Shown: positions 1 through 7,100 of the stretch, one piece after another
Layout: each line of letters opens with the position of its first letter
Numbering within the stretch: position 1 is the stretch's first letter
Program-made: the position numbers and the translations under genes
Notes under the pieces: generated by a model
Databases searched by the model: none
Seen by the model: the letters and a program-made list of their open reading frames with translations, nothing else
Told to the model about the DNA's origin: nothing
Source of the DNA: Flavobacterium anhuiense
GTDB taxonomy: Bacteria; Bacteroidota; Bacteroidia; Flavobacteriales; Flavobacteriaceae
Direction: 5' to 3'
Assembly: GCF_900101855.1 (NCBI RefSeq)
Contig: NZ_FMVC01000001.1
Location: 709,965-773,964 of the forward strand
Length of the DNA: 64,000 bases

Positions 1-732
1 AGAAGCTTCTTGAGAATTAATTCCAACTTGGTTTAAAACTTCAACACTTTCTACAAGACCTCTTGCAATTTCACGACGTTGATCTGCAATACCTTGACCT
101 TGTAAACGTTTACTTTCTGCTTCAGCTTTTGCTTTTGCAACGATTCTAATTCTTGAACTTTCTGCTTCAAATTCTGCAGCCGTTTTTTCTCTATCGGCAG
201 CGTTGATTCTGTTCATTGCATTTTTTACTTGAATGTCCGGATCAATATCAGTAACCAAAGTATTGATGATATCATATCCGTATGCAGACATTGCTTCGTT
301 CAATTCGCGTTTTACTGCAACTGCAATATCATCTTTTCTTTCAAAAACATCATCCAATTTTAGTTTTGGAACTTCAGCACGAACCACATCAAATACATAA
401 GAAGTAATCTGATCGTGTGGATATTCTAGTTTATAAAATGCTTCGTATACTTTTTCTTGAATTACTTTGAACTGAACAGAAACTTTCATTTTAATAAAAA
501 CGTTGTCTCTAGTTTTAGTTTCAATGATAACATCCAATTGCTGAATTTTAAGATTTACACGCCCGGCCAATCTATCAACCAACGGAATTTTAAGTTGTAA
601 TCCTGAATTTCTAACACTCTGAAATTTTCCAAATCGCTCGATAATAACAGACGATTGCTGTTTTACAGTAAAGAAAGACGACATGAAAATGAAGAATGCC
701 AATACTAAAAAGATAATAAATGCTGTACTCAT
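1..732 (-). CDS. SPFH/Band 7 (stomatin-like) membrane protein, 3' end cut by window
   Basis: I translated this reading frame directly from the window edge; it is open for 244 codons from an ATG at 732 and has no stop inside the window. Residues about 5-22 form one hydrophobic segment (AFIIFLVLAFFIFMSSFF). A typical SPFH/prohibitin core follows, with the motifs SVIIERFGKFQ and GLQLKIPLVDRL and a later helical stretch rich in Ala, Glu and Arg (AADREKTAAEFEAES). In this family the N-terminal segment anchors the protein and the SPFH domain oligomerises into membrane scaffolds, often as partners of proteases. It is read away from gltX, and a terminator hairpin at 807-844 separates the two. The C-terminal part is missing, so subfamily (HflK-, stomatin- or QmcA-like) cannot be decided. 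Confidence 0.88.
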   Translation of the reverse strand, partial: MSTAFIIFLVLAFFIFMSSFFTVKQQSSVIIERFGKFQSVRNSGLQLKIPLVDRLAGRVNLKIQQLDVIIETKTRDNVFIKMKVSVQFKVIQEKVYEAFYKLEYPHDQITSYVFDVVRAEVPKLKLDDVFERKDDIAVAVKRELNEAMSAYGYDIINTLVTDIDPDIQVKNAMNRINAADREKTAAEFEAESSRIRIVAKAKAEAESKRLQGQGIADQRREIARGLVESVEVLNQVGINSQEAS

Positions 733-806
733 GGTTATTTAGTTTAATTTATGAATTTTGGTAAATTACGAAAATTCTTCTAAATTAAATTTTTTAAGCA
801 TTAAAA

Positions 807-844
807 AAACGCTAAGAACATTTTTGAAATGTTACTTAGCGTTT
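807..844 (-). terminator. Intrinsic terminator downstream of gltX
   Basis: The arms AAACGCTAAGAACATTT (807-823) and 827-844 pair almost fully, with one bulged A at 834. On the minus strand the hairpin is followed by a T run, so it fits termination of gltX. The plus-strand side also has a T run, so it could work both ways. Confidence 0.8.
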
Positions 845-855
845 GCTTTTTTTAA

Positions 856-978
856 ACCATTAAGGTATTAAGATAATTAAGTCAAAACTTTGTCAAGACA
901 ATTAAGCTTTATGAACTTAAAAAACTTTCCTTTTTTTTACCATTAAGTTGAGCTTAATTTTCTTAATATCTTAATGGT
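856..978. repeat. Dispersed-type inverted repeat between gltX and the SPFH gene
   Basis: Positions 856-881 and 953-978 are 26-nt inverted copies with two mismatches (the right arm reads CTTAATTTTCTTAATATC and on). A third partial copy (ACCATTAAG) begins at 940. Sequences of this kind, built from TTAAG/CTTAA words, recur in other spacers of the window (about 2560-2600 and 56810-56850). They look like a dispersed intergenic repeat family rather than a gene. Confidence 0.6.
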
Positions 979-986
979 AAAATTTT

Positions 987-2492
987 TTATAGAGTAACTA
1001 TCGCTTTCTGAATTCTAGAAATAGTTTCTTCTTTTCCAATGATTTCAACAATGTCAAAAAGGTGAGGACCTTTAAGAGCACCAACCAAACTTAGACGGAA
1101 AGGTTGCATTACTTTCCCCATTCCGATTTCGTTTTTGGTTAACCAATCTTTGACAACTGCTTCAATATTTGCAGAAGTAAAATCTTCAATATTTTCTAAA
1201 ACAGAAATCAATTCCTGCATTAAAGTTGGAGTTTCTTCTTTCCAGTTTTTGCTTGCTTTTTCATCGTATGATGTTGGAGCTTGGAAAAAGAAATCAGTTA
1301 AATCCCAAAATTCTGATACAAAGTTTGCTCTTTCTTTTACAAGTGAAACAATGCGAGTTGTCACTTCGAGCGGAGTCGAGAAGCCTTTTTCTTCTAAAAT
1401 AGGAGAGAAGGTTTTCGCTAAATCTGCATCATTTTGTTTTACTAAATATTGGTGGTTAAACCATTTGTTTTTTTCTGGATCAAATTTAGCTCCAGCTTTG
1501 TGAACTCTATTCAAGTCAAAAGATTGAGCTAACTCCTCTAAAGAAAATAATTCTTTATCAGTTCCGTCATTCCATCCTAAGAGAGCAAGGAAGTTTACAA
1601 CTGCTTCTGGGAAAAATCCTTTTTCTCTATAACCGGATGAAACACCTTCTTCAGTTTTCCATTCTAATGGAAATACAGGGAATCCCATTTTGTCTCCGTC
1701 TCTTTTTGATAATTTGCCATTCCCAACTGGTTTCAAAATCAAAGGTAAATGAGCAAATTCTGGAGCTTCCCAACCAAATGCTTTGTATAATAAAACGTGA
1801 AGTGGCATCGATGGTAACCATTCTTCACCACGAATTACATGTGAAGTTTCCATCAAATGATCATCGACAATATTCGCTAAATGGTAAGTTGGCATTCCGT
1901 CACTTTTGAACAAAACTTTATCATCCAAAAGATTCGTTTCAAACTTAACATCACCACGAATAATATCTTTCAAATGTAAAGTTTCATCAACCGGAGTTTT
2001 AAAACGAATTACATAATGTTCTCCATTTGCAATTCTTTTTGCAACTTCATCAGCAGAAATTACTAAAGATGTATCTAGCTTTTCACGATTGTGATGATTG
2101 TAAATAAATGTTTTTCCTTCAGCTTCGTGTTGTTTTCTATGTGCATCCAAAGCTTCCGGAGTATCAAAAGCATAATATGCCCAACCAGAATTGATTAACT
2201 GATCTGCATATTGTTGGTATAAATCTTTACGTTCGCTTTGTCTGTATGGACCAAATTTTTCATTTTTTCCAACCGTTTCCTCAGGAGCAATTCCTAACCA
2301 TTCAAGAGCTTCCATAATGTAAGCCTCTGCACCAGGAACAAAACGAGTTTGATCTGTATCTTCAATTCTCAGATAAAAAACACCGTTATGTTTTTTTGCA
2401 AATAAATAATTAAATAAGGCAGTACGAACTCCGCCAATATGTAACGGTCCAGTCGGACTTGGTGCAAAACGCACACGAACTTGCTTTGACAT
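987..2492 (-). CDS. gltX: Glutamyl-tRNA synthetase
   Basis: Class I aminoacyl-tRNA synthetase that charges tRNA-Glu in the cytoplasm. The Rossmann-fold HIGH-type motif is seen near the N terminus as PSPTGPLHIGGVRTALFNYL, and the KMSKS-type loop as GNGKLSKRDGDKMGFP around residue 265. The C-terminal helical anticodon-binding region is complete. I place the start at the internal ATG at 2492 (protein begins MSKQVRVRFAPSPTG, 501 aa). The longer frame would start at 2513, inside the promoter element at 2511-2518, and family members normally begin only a few residues before RFAPSPTG. The gene is monocistronic, with its own promoter and a terminator at 807-844. Confidence 0.97.
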   Translation of the reverse strand: MSKQVRVRFAPSPTGPLHIGGVRTALFNYLFAKKHNGVFYLRIEDTDQTRFVPGAEAYIMEALEWLGIAPEETVGKNEKFGPYRQSERKDLYQQYADQLINSGWAYYAFDTPEALDAHRKQHEAEGKTFIYNHHNREKLDTSLVISADEVAKRIANGEHYVIRFKTPVDETLHLKDIIRGDVKFETNLLDDKVLFKSDGMPTYHLANIVDDHLMETSHVIRGEEWLPSMPLHVLLYKAFGWEAPEFAHLPLILKPVGNGKLSKRDGDKMGFPVFPLEWKTEEGVSSGYREKGFFPEAVVNFLALLGWNDGTDKELFSLEELAQSFDLNRVHKAGAKFDPEKNKWFNHQYLVKQNDADLAKTFSPILEEKGFSTPLEVTTRIVSLVKERANFVSEFWDLTDFFFQAPTSYDEKASKNWKEETPTLMQELISVLENIEDFTSANIEAVVKDWLTKNEIGMGKVMQPFRLSLVGALKGPHLFDIVEIIGKEETISRIQKAIVTL

Positions 2493-2510
2493 TTGTTTAA
2501 AATTTTGTTG

Positions 2511-2518
2511 CAAAGATA
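2511..2518 (-). promoter_or_regulatory. TAnnTTTG -7 element for gltX
   Basis: On the minus strand this reads TATCTTTG, an exact match to the Bacteroidota -7 consensus. It lies 18 nt before the ATG at 2492 and decides the start codon of gltX. No clear -33 element was found. Confidence 0.6.
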
Positions 2519-2656
2519 CGTTTTATGATTTTAGATTTCAGAATGTTGATTTTAGATTTTAAAATCTTAGAACCTTAGCGTCTTAGTAACTTAGAATCTA
2601 AAAAAGGTATTATTATAATTACTACTTTTATAGGTTATAATTAAAACAGATTTATT

Positions 2657-5600
2657 TTGAAAACATCATCTGCTATATATCAAAAGTTAGAAGCTTTCAT
2701 TAAGAAATATTATACCAATGAATTGATAAAAGGGATATTACTTTTTACTGGTTTTGGGTTATTGTATTTTCTATTTACGCTTTTTGTAGAGTATTTTCTT
2801 TGGCTAAAACCTATAGGAAGAACGTTTCTATTTTGGATATTTGTTGCAGTTGAAGTTTTCCTTTTGGTACGTTTAATCCTGTTTCCATTGTTTAAATTAT
2901 TTAAACTTCAAAAAGGAATTGATTATACTCAAGCTTCAAAAATCATTGGAAATCATTTCACAGAAGTAAGCGATAAGCTGACTAACTTTTTACAATTGTC
3001 ATCTGAAAATAATGCTGAAAGTTCGGAATTGGTTTTGGCTTCGATAGAACAAAAAGCCAATTCTTTGCAACCAATTCCTTTTGGAAATGCCATCAATTTT
3101 AAAGCGAATAAAAAATATTTACCATTGGCTTTAGTGCCAATTTTGCTTTTTGCTGTGTTTTATATTTCTGGAAATAGCAATATAATTTCTCAAAGTTTGA
3201 ATAGAGTAGTGCATTTCAATTCTGCATTTTTACCACCAGCTCCATTCAAATTTGTGGTTTTGAATTCTAATTTACAAGCAGAACAAAACAAAGATTTTGT
3301 GATCAAAATGGAATCTGTTGGAAACATAGTTCCAGAAAATGTGATGATTCATATTGGTGATGAAAGTTATTTTATGGAATCTTCTCAACCTGGAAAGTTT
3401 GAATTTAAAATTGAAAAACCTTCTGAAGATGTTCAGTTTTCTTTCGAAGGAAATTCGGTTGTTTCAGAAGAATATGAATTGAAAGTGATCACAGTTCCAT
3501 CTATTGCAAACTTCGAAATGGTTTTAAATTTTCCTTCTTATCTAAAGAAAAAATCAGAGACAATTCAGGGAACTGGAAATGCAATTGTACCTGAAGGAAC
3601 CACTGTAACTTGGAAAATGAATACCAAATCTACCCAAGAAGTAGTATGGAAAAGAGATAATGAAGTATTTAAGTTCAATAAGGCAGAAAATGAGTTTAAA
3701 TTGGCTAAAAATATAAGTCAAAATACCGAATATCAAATACTTACGTCTAATGATAAGGTTAAAAACTACGAAAAACTAGATTATCAGCTATCTGTAATCA
3801 AAGATCAGTTTCCAACCATCAATGTAGGCCCTGCACCAGACAGTTTGAAGCTAGATAAGAACTATATTTTAGGAAGATTGGGTGACGATTATGGACTTTC
3901 GAAATTGCAAATTGTGTATTACGAACGTAACAAACCTCAATCTGCAAAGCGTGGAAATATTCCTGTGAAGTCTGGAGTATTTGATCAGTTTGTTTTTAAT
4001 TTTCCGAGTAACCTTCCAGTAGAAGAAGGAGTTTCATACGAATACTATTTTGAAGTTTTTGATAACGATGCACCACACGGATTTAAGTCTACAAAGTCTT
4101 CTACGTTTTCAGATCGTGTAGCAACAACAGATGAAATTCAGGATCAGGAATTACAACAGCAAAATCAAAACATCAATAGTTTATCTAAATCTTTGAAGAA
4201 TCAAACGAAGCAGATTTCAGAAATGGATAAGCTTCAGAATACAGGAAAGGAAAAAGATAATTTAGAGTTTAAAGATCAGCAGAAGATTAACGATTTTATC
4301 AAACGTCAGAAACAACAAGACGAAATGATGAAACAATTTTCTGAGAAAATGAATCAGAATTTAAATAAATTCAAAGAGGATAAGAAGGATAAAACTGCCG
4401 AAGATTTACAAAAGCGTTTAGATAATGCACAGAAAGATTTAGAAAAGAATCAGAAATTATTAGACGAATTAAAGAACTTAAACGATAAATTAAACAGTGA
4501 AGAACTGTTTGATAAGATGGAAAAGTTCAAACAAATCAGTAAAAACCAATCTCGTAATTTAGAGCAATTGGTGGAATTAACCAAGCGTTTTTACGTTTCA
4601 AAGAAAGCAGAACAGGTTGCAGAGAAACTAAATAAACTGTCAGAACAACAGGAACAGTTATCTAATAAAGAGAAAGAAAATACTAAAGAGAAGCAGGATG
4701 AAATCAATAAATCTTTTGATAAGATTCAGGAAGATTTAAAAGATTTGAAAGAGGAGAATAAGACTTTAAAGAAACCTTTAGATATCCCATCTGATGCTTC
4801 TAAAGAGAAAGATGTAGACAATGATTTGAATAAAGCTTCTGAGGAATTAAGTAAAAAGAATACTTCTGGAGCTAAACCAAAACAGAAAAGTGCTGCAAAG
4901 AAAATGAAGTCCATGGCTCAGGAAATGCAGAGTGAAATGGAAGGTGGAGAACAGGAACAATTAGAAGAAGATGTAGCGATGCTTCGTCAGATTCTTGATA
5001 ATCTTTTGGCTTATTCTTTATCACAAGAAGATGTGATGAAACAGTTTAAAGCAATGAAATTAGGTTCTTCTACATTCACAAAAAACATCAAGATTCAGCA
5101 GAATTTGAAACAGCAATTCAGACACGTTGATGATAGTTTGTTTGCACTTTCATTACGTAACCCAAAGGTAGCTGAAGACGTTACCAAGGAAATTGGAAAT
5201 GTGCAATACAACATGGACAAGGCTATAGAAACCTTAACCGATGTTCAAATTCCAAGAGGAGTTTCACACCAGCAATATGCAGTTTCATCTGCCAATAAGC
5301 TAGCCGATTTTTTAAGTGATTTATTGAATAATATGCAAATGTCTATGCCTAAACCGGGAGCAGGAAAACCTAAACCAGGAGACGGGCAAGGAATGCAGTT
5401 ACCAGACATTATCCAGAAACAAAAAGGTCTTGCTGATAAAATGAAAGAAGGAATGAAACCTGGACAGCAACCCGGAGATAAACCTGGTGATGGTAAAGAT
5501 GGAAAATCTGGACAAGGACAAAATGGACAAGGTAAAGATGGTCAAGGGAAGGAAGGACAAGGAAACAAAAGTGGTGATAAAGGTTCTTCTGGTAAAGATG

Positions 5601-6058
5601 GTAAGAACGGAAAAGGAGAGAAGAACGATAATGAAGGAGAAGATGGAGAAGGCGATGCAGAAGCTATAATGGAAATATACAAAGAGCAAGTTAAGCTTCG
5701 TGAAGCGCTTCAAAAAGAATTAGCAAAGAAAGGTTTAGATGCTCAAGGCAGATCTATTATTGATCAAATGAAACAATCTGAAAAGCAGATTTTGAATCAA
5801 GGATTTAAGAATGAGAACCTGCAACGTATTCTTAATATCCAGCAAGAATTATGGAAATTGAACAATGCAGTTCAGCAACAAGGTCAGGATACACAAAGAC
5901 AATCTGAAACAAATAAGGCAGAATTTACAAATCGTTCAAATGCTTTACCAAGCTCATTATTGGAATATTTAAACAGCGTTGAGATATTAAACAGACAATC
6001 ACTACCTTTGCGCTCGAATTTTAATCAAAAAGTTCAAGAATACTTTAATACAAAATGA
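2657..6058 (+). CDS. DUF4175 family membrane protein
   Basis: A 1,133-aa protein matching the Bacteroidota DUF4175 family; function unknown. Hydrophobic segments lie near residues 24-48, 56-80 and 154-170, followed by a beta-rich extracytoplasmic stretch to about 490. A long Lys/Glu/Gln coiled coil covers about 500-720. A Gly/Lys/Asp-rich low-complexity linker at about 900-1000 (KPGDGKDGKSGQGQNGQGKD) precedes a final helical tail. The start is a TTG: an in-frame TAA lies at 2642-2644 and no ATG is available before the first membrane segment. Its stop overlaps the ybeY start (ATGA at 6055-6058), so the two are translationally coupled. Envelope location is inferred from the membrane segments. 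Confidence 0.85.
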   Translation: MKTSSAIYQKLEAFIKKYYTNELIKGILLFTGFGLLYFLFTLFVEYFLWLKPIGRTFLFWIFVAVEVFLLVRLILFPLFKLFKLQKGIDYTQASKIIGNHFTEVSDKLTNFLQLSSENNAESSELVLASIEQKANSLQPIPFGNAINFKANKKYLPLALVPILLFAVFYISGNSNIISQSLNRVVHFNSAFLPPAPFKFVVLNSNLQAEQNKDFVIKMESVGNIVPENVMIHIGDESYFMESSQPGKFEFKIEKPSEDVQFSFEGNSVVSEEYELKVITVPSIANFEMVLNFPSYLKKKSETIQGTGNAIVPEGTTVTWKMNTKSTQEVVWKRDNEVFKFNKAENEFKLAKNISQNTEYQILTSNDKVKNYEKLDYQLSVIKDQFPTINVGPAPDSLKLDKNYILGRLGDDYGLSKLQIVYYERNKPQSAKRGNIPVKSGVFDQFVFNFPSNLPVEEGVSYEYYFEVFDNDAPHGFKSTKSSTFSDRVATTDEIQDQELQQQNQNINSLSKSLKNQTKQISEMDKLQNTGKEKDNLEFKDQQKINDFIKRQKQQDEMMKQFSEKMNQNLNKFKEDKKDKTAEDLQKRLDNAQKDLEKNQKLLDELKNLNDKLNSEELFDKMEKFKQISKNQSRNLEQLVELTKRFYVSKKAEQVAEKLNKLSEQQEQLSNKEKENTKEKQDEINKSFDKIQEDLKDLKEENKTLKKPLDIPSDASKEKDVDNDLNKASEELSKKNTSGAKPKQKSAAKKMKSMAQEMQSEMEGGEQEQLEEDVAMLRQILDNLLAYSLSQEDVMKQFKAMKLGSSTFTKNIKIQQNLKQQFRHVDDSLFALSLRNPKVAEDVTKEIGNVQYNMDKAIETLTDVQIPRGVSHQQYAVSSANKLADFLSDLLNNMQMSMPKPGAGKPKPGDGQGMQLPDIIQKQKGLADKMKEGMKPGQQPGDKPGDGKDGKSGQGQNGQGKDGQGKEGQGNKSGDKGSSGKDGKNGKGEKNDNEGEDGEGDAEAIMEIYKEQVKLREALQKELAKKGLDAQGRSIIDQMKQSEKQILNQGFKNENLQRILNIQQELWKLNNAVQQQGQDTQRQSETNKAEFTNRSNALPSSLLEYLNSVEILNRQSLPLRSNFNQKVQEYFNTK

Positions 6059-6474
6059 TAAATTTTAATTACGAAACAGATTTTGCTTTAGGAGACGAGA
6101 AGGCTTTTAGTGACTGGTTAAGTGCTGTAATTGTTTCTGAGAACAAGAATGAAGGAGAGATCAATTATATATTTTGTGACGATGAATATCTTCATAAAAT
6201 CAACGTTGAATATCTAGATCATGACACTCTTACTGATATTATCAGTTTTGATTATACAGTTGGTAACGAGTTAAATGGAGATATTTTTGTTTCTGTAGAA
6301 CGTGTTGCAGACAATGCAAAAGACTTCAAAGTTTCATTTGCCGAAGAACTTAAAAGAGTGCTGTCTCATGGTATACTACATTACTGTGGATACAAAGATA
6401 AGACAGATGAAGATGCTCAATTAATGAGGGCTAAGGAAGAGGAGAAGATGAAGATGTTTCACGTGGAACAGTAG
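6055..6474 (+). CDS. ybeY: Endoribonuclease / rRNA maturation factor YbeY
   Basis: Small metal-dependent RNase acting in 16S rRNA 3' end maturation and ribosome quality control in other bacteria. The family signature is present as LSHGILHYCGYKDKTDEDAQ: the first two metal-ligand histidines are spaced H-x3-H as usual, but the position of the third His in E. coli YbeY (HGTLHAQGYDH) is Asp here (H-x3-H-x5-D). The start ATG overlaps the DUF4175 stop by four bases. Oddly, the last codons (MFHVEQ) are written by a parS palindrome at 6455-6470. At 139 aa, length is normal for the family. Confidence 0.93.
   Translation: MINFNYETDFALGDEKAFSDWLSAVIVSENKNEGEINYIFCDDEYLHKINVEYLDHDTLTDIISFDYTVGNELNGDIFVSVERVADNAKDFKVSFAEELKRVLSHGILHYCGYKDKTDEDAQLMRAKEEEKMKMFHVEQ
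6455..6470. promoter_or_regulatory. parS-like ParB-binding site 1 (in 3' end of ybeY)
   Basis: TGTTTCACGTGGAACA, one base from the B. subtilis parS sequence TGTTTCACGTGAAACA. It lies inside the ybeY coding region and ends one base before the stop codon. Confidence 0.85.
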
Positions 6475-6501
6475 TTAAACATCTTAAAAAAAAATAATCT
6501 A

Positions 6502-6517
6502 TGTTCCACGTGAAACG
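6502..6517. promoter_or_regulatory. parS-like site 2
   Basis: TGTTCCACGTGAAACG, with core palindrome GTTCCACGTGAAAC. Confidence 0.85.
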
Positions 6518-6539
6518 TTTTAGATTTTAAATTTTATAA

Positions 6540-6555
6540 CGTTCCACGTGAAACA
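6540..6555. promoter_or_regulatory. parS-like site 3
   Basis: CGTTCCACGTGAAACA, 38 nt centre to centre from site 2. Confidence 0.85.
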
Positions 6556-6584
6556 TATTAGAAGAAAGTAAAAGAATTTTATAA

Positions 6585-6600
6585 CGTTCCACGTGGAACG
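6585..6600. promoter_or_regulatory. parS-like site 4 (perfect palindrome)
   Basis: CGTTCCACGTGGAACG, a perfect 16-bp palindrome. Confidence 0.85.
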
Positions 6601-6632
6601 TTAAAGTAAAGAATTTGAATAAAAGATTAAAT

Positions 6633-6648
6633 CGTTCCACGTGGAACG
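6633..6648. promoter_or_regulatory. parS-like site 5 (perfect palindrome)
   Basis: CGTTCCACGTGGAACG, identical to site 4. Confidence 0.85.
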
Positions 6649-6685
6649 ATTTTTTAAGTTTGAGTTTAAAAGAAAAAGAATAAGA

Positions 6686-6701
6686 TGTTTCACGTGGAAC
6701 A
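6686..6701. promoter_or_regulatory. parS-like site 6
   Basis: TGTTTCACGTGGAACA, identical to site 1. A decayed relative (TGTTTCAAGCGAAATA) follows at 6774-6789. Confidence 0.85.
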
Positions 6702-6720
6702 TGATTTTAAAATGGTCTTT

Positions 6721-7010
6721 GAAGTTTAGAATGGAAGTTTAGAATGGAAGTTTAGAATGGAAGTTTTTTAAAATGTTTCAAGCGAAATATTTTTGAAGAT
6801 TTCAGTTTAAAGATTTTAGTTTAAAGATTTCAGTTTAAAGATTTCAGTTTAAAGATTTCAGTTTGAAGATTTCAGTTTGAAGTTTGAAGTTTTCAGTTTG
6901 AAGTTTGAAGTTTGAAGTTTGAAGTTTGAAGTTTTGAAGATTCCAGTTTGAAGATCCTAGTTTGAAGATCCTAGTTTGAACTTGGAACTTGAAACCTCAA
7001 ACTTGAAACA
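6721..7010. repeat. Short-period tandem repeat array between parS sites 6 and 7
   Basis: Three exact copies of the 13-mer GAAGTTTAGAATG fill 6721-6759. From about 6797 a 14-mer (AGATTTCAGTTTAA and one-base variants) repeats about six times to 6880. Then the 7-mer GAAGTTT repeats to about 6935, and two copies of a GATCCTAGTTTGAA unit end near 6980. All units share the AGTTTGAA/AGTTTAAA word, so the array seems to have grown by slippage. There is no open reading frame of note. Confidence 0.85.
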
Positions 7011-7022
7011 AAAAAAAATATA

Positions 7023-7038
7023 CGTTCCACGTGGAACA
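7023..7038. promoter_or_regulatory. parS-like site 7
   Basis: CGTTCCACGTGGAACA, 63 bases before the mnmG start codon. Confidence 0.85.
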
Positions 7039-7062
7039 AGAAAAATATAAAAGTAATTCTAG

Positions 7063-7082
7063 AAACCGCGTTAGCGGTTTTT
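7063..7082 (+). terminator. Hairpin just upstream of mnmG
   Basis: AAACCGC (7063-7069), loop GTTA, GCGGTTT (7074-7080), then TT and GGAG. It resembles a small intrinsic terminator that would separate mnmG from ybeY read-through; alternatively it is a leader structure of the mnmG mRNA. The T run is short. Confidence 0.4.
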
Positions 7083-7100
7083 GGAGAATAATAAAACAAA

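Noticed and set aside
1135..1909. Plus-strand frames of 122 and 90 codons inside gltX
   Set aside because: They are antisense to a well-conserved synthetase gene and match nothing.
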